From Alteromonas sp. KC3 (lineage in GTDB: Bacteria; Pseudomonadota; Gammaproteobacteria; Enterobacterales; Alteromonadaceae): a DNA stretch of 64,000 bases. The stretch covers positions 2,418,001 to 2,482,000 of the forward strand of contig NZ_AP024235.1 in the NCBI RefSeq assembly GCF_016756315.1, read 5' to 3'. The notes below the pieces were generated by a model, which searched no databases, had not been told where the DNA came from, and was given only the letters and a program-made list of their open reading frames with translations. Position numbers and translations under genes: made by a program. Shown one piece after another: positions 1 to 6,589 of the stretch (its first letter is position 1; each line of letters begins with the position of its first letter).

Positions 1-287
1 CGATCAGATTTGAAATATTTACTTGTAGAAGTAGTTACAGTAACTCCATCCTTCACAATTGACAGTTCAGTACTCGTAGGAGTCCAACCCCATGGCCTTT
101 CAGTTTTGATTTTTAGATCTATAATACAATTACTCTCAAAACTAGCCTTTCCTATTGCCTCAACTATTTCTATATAGTCTTTATATTCTAGTGCTTTCCT
201 GCTCCCCGTTAGATACCAGTTTAGTAGCACACAAAATAACACCAAAGAGATTGTACTAGCTGTTTTTTTGATTTTGGCTTTGTCCAT
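1..287 (-). CDS. Partial cassette protein, membrane-anchored (cut by window edge)
   Basis: The reading frame is open from an ATG at 287 to the left edge of the window, about 95 codons without a stop. The protein starts MDKAKIKKTAST and continues into a hydrophobic stretch (about residues 10-27) that looks like an N-terminal signal anchor, then a polar region. It sits directly 5' (minus strand) of where its own attC should lie, beyond the window. attC at 295-411 separates it from the next cassette on its right. No family is recognised. It is called a gene because of the cassette position, the start codon just after the attC and the clean open frame. Confidence 0.6.
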   Translation of the reverse strand, partial: MDKAKIKKTASTISLVLFCVLLNWYLTGSRKALEYKDYIEIVEAIGKASFESNCIIDLKIKTERPWGWTPTSTELSIVKDGVTVTTSTSKYFKSD

Positions 288-294
288 GCTTTGC

Positions 295-411
295 TCTTAA
301 CACCCCGCTTAGGGGCAAAAATAAGTGGGCTATAAAAACGAGCGAAGCAAGGACAGCCCACGTGTTTTTGTCCCAACATGCACCGCTTGCGTCTACAGCG
401 GTTTGTTATAT
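295..411 (-). repeat. attC site 1
   Basis: On the minus strand the site runs from core ATATAAC (411-405) to GTTAAGA near 301-295, with the arm GCCCCTAAGCGGGG and inner inverted repeat GTGGGC/GCCCAC. It closes the cassette whose gene ends at 406. Confidence 0.85.
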
Positions 412-726
412 TGCATCTAAAAACTTCCTTGCTTTACTGATACTTAACTTACCTTCTAAGACAGGGTTTGCAAGGATATATATTAGGTTTCCGAATACGT
501 CGTAATCTAAATCCTCGCGTCCTTCAATGAAATTTGCCCACTGTTCTACTTGTTCATCAGATATTTCGCCACTGATAAACATTTTCAGGACTTTTTCTAC
601 ATGGTGCCGATTGATTGTTATTAGTTCTTCATCTGTATCAAAGGGAAACTCATGGATCTTAATTGCAGCAAGCTCTAAATTCGAGCCAAAATTGATGATT
701 TCATTTAGTGCTTGGAGTCTGTTCAT
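406..726 (-). CDS. Integron cassette protein of unknown function, 106 aa
   Basis: A 106-residue acidic protein starting MNRLQALNEI, with no signal peptide or membrane segment; probably a soluble, largely helical protein. The open frame continues upstream to 846, but that part is attC DNA read through, so the ATG at 726, just inside the cassette boundary, is chosen. The TAA stop (408-406) lies inside the attC core ATATAAC, so the recombination site supplies the stop codon. No domain is recognised. Proteins of this size and style are common in marine integron cassettes. Expression would depend on a promoter in an upstream cassette or in its own short leader. Confidence 0.75.
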   Translation of the reverse strand: MNRLQALNEIINFGSNLELAAIKIHEFPFDTDEELITINRHHVEKVLKMFISGEISDEQVEQWANFIEGREDLDYDVFGNLIYILANPVLEGKLSISKARKFLDAI

Positions 727-734
727 TCTATGCA

Positions 735-841
735 ATATAACTTTTAAATAAGGGGCGCAGGCGCGTGGGCTATAATGCGAAGCAGCCCACGTGTATGCGT
801 CCCAGTGAGCGAAATCGAACGCCAACAGCGCTTTGTTAGGC
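735..841 (-). repeat. attC site 2
   Basis: On the minus strand it runs from GCCTAAC (841-835) to GTTATAT near 741-735, with arm GCGCCCCTTA and the inner hairpin GTGGGCTGC...GCCCACG. It is one of the best-conserved sites of the array. Confidence 0.92.
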
Positions 842-1258
842 TTCACTGCATTCCTCGAAGAGCTCTTTTCTATTCAGGATAACCTCGCCCTCGACATAGG
901 GAGCATTTTCACGATAAAAGCCAAATGAATTCCGAAATTCTCTAATTTTGGTTTCTTTTTCATAGCAAATACTTAAAGTTTTGAGGTCTACCCACTTAAT
1001 AGTTACGCCCGGCGTTTTGTCAGCTAAGAGTATAACCTGACTATTCCCAAATTTATCTTCGACGATAACTTGGTACGGTTGAGAAACCATAACGGAACCG
1101 CTTATATCTACCTTTCTAATTAATGCATTGTAATTCTCGTTCGGTGATATATTGGTGCTGATATCCTCGCCTTCACGTACATCAAAATATTTGCTAGAAC
1201 TGTCACAGCCGGAAATTTGCAAAAATATTAATGTGAAAAATAGAAATGATTTTTTCAT
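836..1258 (-). CDS. Cassette-encoded lipoprotein of unknown function, 140 aa
   Basis: The chosen start at 1258 gives a protein beginning MKKSFLFFTLIFLQISGC, a textbook lipoprotein signal peptide with lipobox ISGC and the modified Cys at residue 18. The residue after Cys is Asp, which in enterobacteria favours inner-membrane retention. The mature part (about 122 residues) has no recognised domain. The upstream in-frame extension to 1336 reads through attC 3 and is not part of the gene. The TAA stop (838-836) is contained in the attC 2 core GCCTAAC. It is one of five neighbouring cassettes that encode exported proteins. Confidence 0.78.
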   Translation of the reverse strand: MKKSFLFFTLIFLQISGCDSSSKYFDVREGEDISTNISPNENYNALIRKVDISGSVMVSQPYQVIVEDKFGNSQVILLADKTPGVTIKWVDLKTLSICYEKETKIREFRNSFGFYRENAPYVEGEVILNRKELFEECSEA

Positions 1259-1269
1259 GTTCTTTAGAA

Positions 1270-1369
1270 GCCTAACACCCCAAGAAGGGGCAATTACTTG
1301 TGGGCTAAAATACGGAGCGAAGCGACGGGAGCCCACATGTAATTGTCCCTCTTGCTTGGCTTGTTATGT
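1270..1369 (-). repeat. attC site 3
   Basis: On the minus strand the left core is ACATAAC (1369-1363) and the right core is GTTAGGC (1276-1270). The inner repeat is GTGGGC/GCCCAC with spacer; the arm CCCCTTCTTGGGG differs slightly from the other sites. Confidence 0.85.
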
Positions 1370-1371
1370 TT

Positions 1372-1737
1372 CTAATACTCCTCACCCTCATCCCCTACAA
1401 GTCTGGCCCCAAGTAATTTAGCTAACTTTTTGGCTTTCCTTATTTGGGCCTTGTTGCTACCGGAAGTAATGCTGCCATTTGAGAATGTGAAATAATATTT
1501 TCTGCGTAAAATTGGACTAGTCCAAACGCAACCATTTGGAGTTTGGATTTCAATGGTTTCACCCGTTTCCGGGTTCATTACTTTAGCAGCGTGCTGCACA
1601 GTTAATGAAGAATCGCTTTCGCAAATCGTTAACCATTCTCTTACAGAAATCGGGTTATCGCGCTCAATATATAGACTATAAGAAGCCATAGCATTCCAGC
1701 TTATTGATAATAAAATCCCAACTAAAATTTTACGCAT
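1372..1737 (-). CDS. Cassette-encoded exported protein of unknown function, 121 aa
   Basis: The ATG at 1737 gives MRKILVGILLSISWNAMASYS, a Sec signal peptide with a likely cleavage after AMA (residue 20). The mature protein of about 100 residues contains two cysteines (CESDSS and NGCVW) that could form a disulfide in the periplasm, and ends in a charged, Lys-rich then Asp/Glu-rich tail. It has no recognised family. The open frame extends 27 bp upstream, but that start would place residues before the signal peptide. The TAG stop at 1374-1372 lies just before the attC 3 core. Immediately upstream lies an IS3 remnant instead of an attC. Confidence 0.75.
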   Translation of the reverse strand: MRKILVGILLSISWNAMASYSLYIERDNPISVREWLTICESDSSLTVQHAAKVMNPETGETIEIQTPNGCVWTSPILRRKYYFTFSNGSITSGSNKAQIRKAKKLAKLLGARLVGDEGEEY

Positions 1738-1750
1738 ACTTTTCGAGAAA

Positions 1751-1836
1751 TTGGTCTTCCCCACTAAAAGCGGATATTCATGTTAAGCGTACGCCGTTTC
1801 GTATTCATATGGACTGACATAGCCCAATGTAGAACG
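1751..1836 (-). pseudogene. Remnant of an IS3-family element: terminal repeat plus transposase tail
   Basis: On the minus strand, codons from 1836 to 1783 read RSTLGYVSPYEYETAYA then TAA. That is the characteristic C-terminus of IS3-family OrfB integrases (H/R-STLGYxSPxEYE). About 30 bp beyond the stop is a TGGTCTTCCCC sequence (read on plus, from 1752) that looks like the element's terminal inverted repeat. The rest of the element is missing. The fragment abuts the TAG stop of the next cassette gene in the same frame and occupies the place where that cassette's attC should be. A deletion between an inserted IS and the cassette is the simplest explanation. Confidence 0.75.
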
Positions 1837-2364
1837 CTACCACTCTTGTTTACTCGAAGAAGGCAGCGCTGCGATGATTGAATTTAAGAGTTTAGTTTGT
1901 TCATTTGAAGGTTCACCTTCTATTCTTGCAGCTTGTTCCAAAAGTGATTTTGTTGAGAAAATTTGCGCGTCAGTAAACGAGTCGATGCTTTTAGCTAAAA
2001 CGGATTTTGGATTAGCTCTTACATCTTGTCCATTTCCTAATATATGCGAACTTGAACCGAGTAAGTTCTTAGCTTCAGACGCGGACAACTTAAAATCTGA
2101 TTGAAATAACCCGAGGAGCGTTTCTTTCTGCTCCTTTGTGAGTTCTCCGTCGCTTTTGGCAATAGCGAGCATAAATAATGCTACCACATCCATTGGGGAA
2201 TCAAGTGAGTAAGCAGGAGGGGTTTCGTATTGCAGCCTGAACTTTATTCTACGATGCCAACTGAATGGATTTAGCCAACCAATATCGATACCACCCTCTT
2301 GAAGTCGATTAAGCAACACGAGAATCGTAACGACGACACCTAAAACTCCTAAAATAATATGCAT
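1837..2364 (-). CDS. TerB-like domain membrane-anchored cassette protein, 175 aa
   Basis: The protein has one N-terminal membrane segment (about residues 2-18), then from about residue 58 a helical domain with VALFMLAIAKSDGELTKEQ followed by LLGLFQSDFKLSASEA. That pattern is typical of the TerB/DjlA-like helical fold, where an acidic D-G-E-L turn binds a metal. The function of such stand-alone proteins is not known; TerB relatives act in membrane-linked stress responses. The ATG at 2364 follows an AAGGAAA ribosome binding site. Its 3' end joins an IS3 remnant, so the cassette has lost its own attC and cannot be excised alone. The last residues may be affected by that junction. Confidence 0.7.
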   Translation of the reverse strand: MHIILGVLGVVVTILVLLNRLQEGGIDIGWLNPFSWHRRIKFRLQYETPPAYSLDSPMDVVALFMLAIAKSDGELTKEQKETLLGLFQSDFKLSASEAKNLLGSSSHILGNGQDVRANPKSVLAKSIDSFTDAQIFSTKSLLEQAARIEGEPSNEQTKLLNSIIAALPSSSKQEW

Positions 2365-2390
2365 AGAATTTCCTTATCAATTGATTTGGC

Positions 2391-2498
2391 GGCTAACGTC
2401 AAGTTAAGGGGCGCAGACACGAGGGCGAAAATTGCGAAGCCGCCCGCGTAATTGTGACCCAGTGCGCTCTGGCACACGACTTAATTTGATTGTTATAT
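2391..2498 (-). repeat. attC site 4
   Basis: On the minus strand it runs from ATATAAC (2498-2492) to GTTAGCC (2397-2391). The inner hairpin is CGGGCGG...CGCCCTCG rather than GTGGGC/GCCCAC, with arm GCGCCCCTTAAC. Confidence 0.88.
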
Positions 2499-2918
2499 GC
2501 TTTTTGAGCAGCTATTTACAACCAATAATTGATTAAAATACCGCATTAGTTGCCAGTGTTTTTTTGGGGCACTGTCTAAATGCCCCATACTTGAAATACT
2601 AACGTTATTAATTTCGACCGATAGTTTAAATACTACGCCATCCATTTTACTTTCCGAAAAATACGTTGGTTCCCAGCTAATGATACCCGCCTCTTTGAAA
2701 AACTCTAATGAGTGAGCAAGCGTATCTTCTGAAATTACACTAGAACAAAGAACTGATTCACTTCCATCTTTGATAGTAGTGAGTTTTAGCGAGCTTTCAG
2801 AATAAGTAAGTAGCGATTTATCCCGATAAGAACCAAGCTCATAGATAACTTGATCTGCTTGTGTAAAGTACGACGAGCACGCCAAGATAAATAGAAGAAG
2901 TAATCTTTGCATAGGCAT
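2493..2918 (-). CDS. Cassette-encoded exported protein of unknown function, 141 aa
   Basis: The start at 2918 gives MPMQRLLLLFILACSSYFTQA, a Sec signal peptide with probable cleavage after TQA (residue 21). The ATG two codons further in is equally possible. The mature protein is about 120 residues with two cysteines (LCSSV and NSCSKS) that could pair. No family is recognised. The longer open frame to 3017 reads through attC 5 and is rejected. The TAA stop at 2495-2493 is part of the attC core ATATAAC, the same arrangement as in the 406-726 gene. Confidence 0.75.
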   Translation of the reverse strand: MPMQRLLLLFILACSSYFTQADQVIYELGSYRDKSLLTYSESSLKLTTIKDGSESVLCSSVISEDTLAHSLEFFKEAGIISWEPTYFSESKMDGVVFKLSVEINNVSISSMGHLDSAPKKHWQLMRYFNQLLVVNSCSKSI

Positions 2919-2928
2919 ATAACTTTCC

Positions 2929-3031
2929 AATAACAGGGGCAGAAACATGTAGGCTAAAATGCGAAGCAGCCTGCATGCTTGTGTCCAAGCAGGTTGCACC
3001 AACGGTTTGCGACTCAAGCATATCGTTCGAC
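2929..3031 (-). repeat. attC site 5 (degenerate cores)
   Basis: The left core on the minus strand is GTCGAAC (near 3030-3024) and the right core GTTATTG (near 2935-2929). Both deviate from consensus, but the inner hairpin (AGGCTGCTTCGCATTTTAGCCT) and the GCCCCTG arm are clear. Confidence 0.75.
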
Positions 3032-3034
3032 ATC

Positions 3035-3418
3035 TTAATCAGATGCCAGATAATAGCTTTTATAGTTATTTTTAGAATCAAATTGAATTATTAACCATTC
3101 GTAGTCAACAGCAAAGTAACTTTCTCTTTGCGGGCCCGTTGGGTAGGACAAACTCGGACCTTCTCCGTCAGGGTCCATTTTTGTAGAGGGCGAACCTAGC
3201 AAATTAATTATTTGCTCTCTGCTTTTGCCGGCGAGATTTTCATTTATTAGGCTTCCAAGCATCTGTTGTCTGACTGAATCTTCTCCTTCTCTCCATTTGG
3301 CAGATTCTGATTTTTTCCAAACAGAAGATACAAAGTTTAACTCATATGAACCCGAAGGTAAGACTTGCTTATCGCAACCAGCGAGTAAAATAGGAAAGAA
3401 AAGGATAAGTGATTTCAA
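3035..3418 (-). CDS. Cassette-encoded lipoprotein, possible SmpA/OmlA-like fold, 127 aa
   Basis: The start is TTG at 3418, since no ATG exists in frame; an AAGG ribosome binding site lies about 9 bases upstream. The protein begins MKSLILFFPILLAGCDKQ, a lipoprotein signal with lipobox LAGC and Asp at position +2. The middle part, with SREQIINLLGSPSTKMDPDG, resembles the short helix-turn G-x-P motif of small envelope proteins of the SmpA/OmlA (BamE-like) fold, but this is only a resemblance. The protein would sit in the envelope. The stop at 3037-3035 lies just outside the attC core. Confidence 0.72.
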   Translation of the reverse strand: MKSLILFFPILLAGCDKQVLPSGSYELNFVSSVWKKSESAKWREGEDSVRQQMLGSLINENLAGKSREQIINLLGSPSTKMDPDGEGPSLSYPTGPQRESYFAVDYEWLIIQFDSKNNYKSYYLASD

Positions 3419-3435
3419 AACGATGCCTTACGCTA

Positions 3436-3534
3436 AGCTAACGACAGTGACGTAGCTGCATAATCGCGATGCGCCGCTGCGTTACTGTGACAGCGTGGCA
3501 CCCAGTGGCACACGTGTTAAGCGCCTTGCTATGC
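3436..3534 (-). repeat. attC site 6 (different centre)
   Basis: The left core on the minus strand is GCATAGC (changed from xxxTAAC), followed by AAGGCGC. The right core is GTTAGCT (3442-3436). The centre is unlike its neighbours: CAGTAACGCAGC pairs with GCTACGTCACTG. This cassette may come from another attC lineage. Confidence 0.7.
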
Positions 3535-3535
3535 T

Positions 3536-4039
3536 TCAATACCACCAATGCTCAATCTCTTCTTCTGAATTTGAAATAAGCTCGCCGGAGACAAACACAT
3601 ATACAGTAGCTTGGTATTTTTCGCCGTGAGCTTGTTTTCCAGATTCGGAGTTTATTTTTGAAATAGGAATTCGTTCTGATGTTCTAACTTCAATTTTGCC
3701 GCTGAACCAGACGAACTTAACTGGGAATGATTTTTCTCCAAAAAAGTACTCAGGGTTCACTGAAGGCGCATTTGCATCACATGCACCATTCACCAATGAA
3801 TTTAATGTTAATTCTTTGTCAACTAACTCCCAAACTCCCCTGTAGCCTCTCCAGTTCGCACTGCAACGCATATTGTTATCTAGCATTAGGATTATTTCTT
3901 CATATCCGTATAGGGCTTCAAGTGGATAGGAGTTAATCTCGTACTCCTGACCGTTTATAACGAATAGCTCGGGAATTTGTTCTGTTGCAAACGACCTCAT
4001 TGATAATGCTATTAACGTTAGAAGTATAAACCTTCTCAT
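3536..4039 (-). CDS. Cassette-encoded exported protein of unknown function, 167 aa
   Basis: The ATG at 4039 is preceded by a GAGGA ribosome binding site 7 bases upstream and gives MRRFILLTLIALSMRSFATEQ, a Sec signal peptide with likely cleavage after SFA (residue 18). The mature protein of about 149 residues is acidic, contains two cysteines (MRCSAN and GACDAN) and ends in HWWY. No family is recognised. The frame is open far upstream to 4327, but that stretch is attC 7 plus the left end of the IS110 element, so it is not coding. It is the fifth exported product in a row in this part of the array. Confidence 0.78.
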   Translation of the reverse strand: MRRFILLTLIALSMRSFATEQIPELFVINGQEYEINSYPLEALYGYEEIILMLDNNMRCSANWRGYRGVWELVDKELTLNSLVNGACDANAPSVNPEYFFGEKSFPVKFVWFSGKIEVRTSERIPISKINSESGKQAHGEKYQATVYVFVSGELISNSEEEIEHWWY

Positions 4040-4054
4040 ATCTATCCTCGAAGT

Positions 4055-4163
4055 TGGTCTTACCCACATAAGGGGCAGTAACGCATGGGCTAAAATCCAA
4101 GCGAAGCGACAGAGCCCACGTGTTACTGTCACACCGAGCCTGCGAATAGCTACAGTGGTTTGT
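4055..4163 (-). repeat. attC site 7, interrupted by an IS110-family element
   Basis: The arm GCCCCTTATG and the inner hairpin (GTGGGCTCTGTCGC...TTAGCCCATG) are normal. The left core is cut: GTTTGT (4158-4163) belongs with TATAAGCC at 5371-5378, giving minus-strand GGCTTATAACAAAC after removal of the element. The right core is weak (GTAAGAC). Confidence 0.8.
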
Positions 4164-4169
4164 ATGGAT

Positions 4170-4391
4170 AATTTTTCCCTAAATACACCACATTTCCTTT
4201 TCAAAGATGGGTAAAGTGAGGCCCAGACTTTGGCTGCAACCAAAGTTGGCTGTGTGGCAGTTCGATTTAGTGCAGGCTCCTCAATTGAGAGACCGATAAC
4301 AAACATGAACACCACGCAGTGCTCCAAGCAACATACTCGAATAGTCGACTGGGCCCCGAGCTCGCATTTAGCAAACCAGAGTTAGCTTATT
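4170..4391 (+). ncRNA. Candidate bridge (guide) RNA of the IS110-family element
   Basis: This noncoding 5' end contains ATAACAAAC at 4296-4304, the exact reverse complement of GTTTGTTAT, the nine bases spanning the insertion point in the restored attC core. A second segment, ATAGTCG at 4341-4347, equals the seven bases at the right end of the element (5359-5365). This order, target-matching loop then donor-matching loop, is what bridge RNAs of IS110 elements show. ACTTTGG/CCAAAGT near 4228-4247 can form a hairpin. The RNA itself, its ends and its fold are inferred, not demonstrated. Confidence 0.5.
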
Positions 4392-5342
4392 ATGAAAAAA
4401 TCAGTAGTGCAAAACATAAACGTGGGTGTAGATGTAGGCAAAGATTGTCTCGATATACATATTCGTCCGTTGGAGGAATATTTAAAAGTAAGCAACGACA
4501 AGAAAGGGATAGGTGAAGCGTTAAAAAGGTTAAGGCAATTAACGGTTGAGCGCATTGTTATTGAAGCGACAGGCCGCTATGAAATGGCGTTTGTATCTGC
4601 TTGCGCGAAAGCAGCATTACCTTTTAGTGTCGTCAATCCTGTTCATGTTAAACGCTTCGCTGGTGCGATTGGCCGTAAAGCTAAAACGGACAAACTTGAT
4701 GCGGCGTTGATAGCGCATTTTAGTGAGGTAATTCAACCTGCCTTGTCGACACTAAAACCCGAGAACATTCAGAAGATGGCTGACGCGGTAGCCCGCAGAA
4801 ATCAGCTTTTAGAGATGCAGACCCGTGAGAAAAACCGCCTTCAAATTATGCCAAAAACTGTTCAATCAAGTATAAAGGCAATGCTCACCGTGTTAAAAAA
4901 GCAAATTCAAAAGATGGACGACGAATTAGCCGATTTAATTCAAAGCTGCCCAGAATACCAGGCAAAAAGTGAACTGGTTCAAAGTATGCCGGGCATTGGC
5001 AAGGTGTCGGCTGCGGCCCTCATCAGCTATTTACCAGAACTTGGTTTGATGAATAGCAAACAGGTAGCCGCCCTTGTTGGCGTAGCCCCCATGAACAAAG
5101 AAAGTGGCCGATACAAAGGTAAGCAAGTGACTCAAGGAGGACGTCACCAAGTCCGAACGGTTTTGTTTATGGCCATGATGTCGGCGATGCAGTGTAACGC
5201 TAAGTTTAAAGCCACCTATGAGAGGTTGGTTGCCGCTGGTAAGCCTAAGAAAGTCGCCATCATTGCCTGTGTGAGGAAGATGGTTGTCATACTAAACTCA
5301 ATGGTTAGAAATGGCGTTATGTGGGAAGAAAAAGCGGCTTAA
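4392..5342 (+). CDS. IS110-family transposase, 316 aa
   Basis: A DEDD transposase with an N-terminal RuvC-like domain (D14 in GVDVGKD, E58 in VIEATGRYE, D100 and D103 in KTDKLDA) and a C-terminal Transposase_20 domain from about residue 190 (SMPGIGKVSAAALISYLP, then GVAPMNKESGRYKG and GGRHQVRTVLFMA) that carries the serine nucleophile region. The length matches the family and there is no frameshift, so it may be active. IS110 recombinases work with an element-encoded guide RNA and cut without making staggered target duplications. It runs against the cassette genes, and is the only plus-strand gene in the array. Confidence 0.93.
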   Translation: MKKSVVQNINVGVDVGKDCLDIHIRPLEEYLKVSNDKKGIGEALKRLRQLTVERIVIEATGRYEMAFVSACAKAALPFSVVNPVHVKRFAGAIGRKAKTDKLDAALIAHFSEVIQPALSTLKPENIQKMADAVARRNQLLEMQTREKNRLQIMPKTVQSSIKAMLTVLKKQIQKMDDELADLIQSCPEYQAKSELVQSMPGIGKVSAAALISYLPELGLMNSKQVAALVGVAPMNKESGRYKGKQVTQGGRHQVRTVLFMAMMSAMQCNAKFKATYERLVAAGKPKKVAIIACVRKMVVILNSMVRNGVMWEEKAA

Positions 5343-5383
5343 TGTTTAAGTTGACACCATAGTCGTTTGTTATAAGCCACTGT

Positions 5384-5902
5384 TTAAATAGCCTTACGCA
5401 TTTTATCTATTAACTCAAGACATGCCTGATAAAGCAAGATTTCCATGTCCTCATTATGGTAAAGAGGTCCCCAGCGGAATAGCCCTCTGAGACTAAATTG
5501 CTTTGCAATGAATTCATGCCATGTTACAGATTTAGACACACTGAATGTTTTTACGGTCTTACCGTGATTAATGTTGTATAGCCGCGAAACTAACTTAATT
5601 TTTGGACGCCAAAATATTGGTATGCCAGAAGTTCCTAGATTAACGGTAAAAGCTTCGCCACCGTGTAGTGTGACTATAACGACATCCAAGCCAATGTCAG
5701 ATTTCTTCGGTTCATTAATGTTAGAAATACTGTGGAGGCAAAAAATCTCTTCGAGTTTTTTACGCATATGATCTTGTAGTGAATTTCCACTTATAGAAAA
5801 GAACGACTCTATTTTAGATATGTTGCTGTCATTAACTACAGCCAATGAACCTAAGTATACATTTGGCTTTTCAGAGTTGAACCAATCGAAGAGCAAATTC
5901 AA
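5384..5902 (-). CDS. Integron cassette protein of unknown function, 172 aa
   Basis: A soluble protein with no signal peptide. The frame begins with TTG at 5902; another TTG two codons in (5896) has better spacing from the AAAAGGA ribosome binding site, so the start is uncertain by two residues and no ATG is available there. Tryptophans and aromatic residues are frequent (FDWFN, IFWRPK, LFRWGPLYHNED). No domain is recognised. Its attC is the one split by the IS110 element immediately downstream, so its cassette can no longer be excised normally. Confidence 0.7.
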   Translation of the reverse strand: MNLLFDWFNSEKPNVYLGSLAVVNDSNISKIESFFSISGNSLQDHMRKKLEEIFCLHSISNINEPKKSDIGLDVVIVTLHGGEAFTVNLGTSGIPIFWRPKIKLVSRLYNINHGKTVKTFSVSKSVTWHEFIAKQFSLRGLFRWGPLYHNEDMEILLYQACLELIDKMRKAI

Positions 5903-5914
5903 ATTCCTTTTGGC

Positions 5915-6022
5915 TTATAACTTTTAAATAAGGGGCGCAGGCATGTGGGGCATAATGGCGAAGCCGCCCCGCGTGTATGCGTCCCAGCGAACGAAGTGAG
6001 TGACTTAATTTTTTTGTTAGGT
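5915..6022 (-). repeat. attC site 8
   Basis: On the minus strand it runs from ACCTAAC (6022-6016) to GTTATAA near 5921-5915, with arm GCGCCCCTTATTTAAAA and inner hairpin GGGGCGGC...GCCCC. Confidence 0.92.
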
Positions 6023-6475
6023 AGCATTGCTGGAAAAATGGACATTTTCAACTTTCGTAATCTTGGGACTTTCACTACAGATGACTTCCAAGCATTCATC
6101 GTTTGTTACCAGCATATGTGACCACTCCTGACTGTTTCCCATAGCGAATGAAAGCGGACTCTCTTCGTGCCATGGGTGACCTTTTAGCTTAAAAGTATTC
6201 TTTTTAGGGCGTTCAGATGACCACAGATATAGAAGACCATGCTCATCTAATAAACGATATGCATTAACCGTTTCAAAGGCTAACTCGTAAAGCGTTTCTG
6301 TTTCTTCATGGAAAATACGAGCGATCAAGTCGATGTGCTTATGTTTGGGATTGCCGAGAATTTCAACTTTTGCGCCAGAAGATTTTGTCAGTGACCATTT
6401 ATCGATACTCCACGATACATCAACGATCCAAGCAGTTCCTTCTTCAAAAGGAGATTCCCAAGTTTCAAATTCCAT
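6017..6475 (-). CDS. Integron cassette protein of unknown function, 152 aa
   Basis: The start at 6475 (MEFETWESPFEEG) is the first ATG inside the cassette; the longer frame to 6520 would translate attC sequence. The protein is soluble, acidic and rich in tryptophan, with a segment VNAYRLLDEHGLLYLWSSE near the middle. No known family is recognised. The TAA stop (6019-6017) lies in the attC core ACCTAAC. Directly upstream is an ORF-less cassette with a promoter-like sequence at 6632-6660 reading toward this gene, which might drive it. Confidence 0.72.
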   Translation of the reverse strand: MEFETWESPFEEGTAWIVDVSWSIDKWSLTKSSGAKVEILGNPKHKHIDLIARIFHEETETLYELAFETVNAYRLLDEHGLLYLWSSERPKKNTFKLKGHPWHEESPLSFAMGNSQEWSHMLVTNDECLEVICSESPKITKVENVHFSSNAT

Positions 6476-6481
6476 CTTGCT

Positions 6482-6589
6482 ACCTAACGCTAAGCTAAGG
6501 GGCGATTGCACGTGGGGCATAATAACGAAGTGGCCCCGCGTGTAAGCGTCCCAGTGACCGAAGGGAACGACTTTAGCGCTTTGTTAGAA
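6482..6589 (-). repeat. attC site 9
   Basis: Left core on the minus strand is TTCTAAC (6589-6583), right core GTTAGGT (6488-6482), arm GCCCCTTAGCTTAGC, inner hairpin GGGGCCAC...GCCCCACG. Confidence 0.92.

Larger units (their letters stand above)
4164..5370 (+). mobile_element. IS110-family insertion sequence inserted in an attC core
   Basis: The element is about 1.2 kb. It is bounded by GTTTGT on the left (4158-4163) and a second GTTTGT at its right end (5365-5370). Removing one copy restores an attC core. It has no long terminal inverted repeats, as expected for IS110. It has about 228 bp of noncoding DNA before the transposase and only 28 bp after it, the layout of the IS110 group, in which the guide (bridge) RNA lies 5' of the gene. 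The related IS1111-attC elements are known to target cassette attC sites. Confidence 0.85.

Noticed and set aside
527..751. Plus-strand frame opposite the 406-726 cassette gene
   Set aside because: It is antisense to a better supported gene and has no family match or ribosome binding site.
4045..4075. TTGGTCTTACCCAC resembling the IS3 terminal repeat at 1751
   Set aside because: The match is short and lies within an attC arm; there is no IS3 coding remnant beside it. It may be coincidence.
4319..4516. Plus-strand frame across the IS110 5' end
   Set aside because: It overlaps the transposase in another frame and the noncoding guide region; there is no support for it as a protein.
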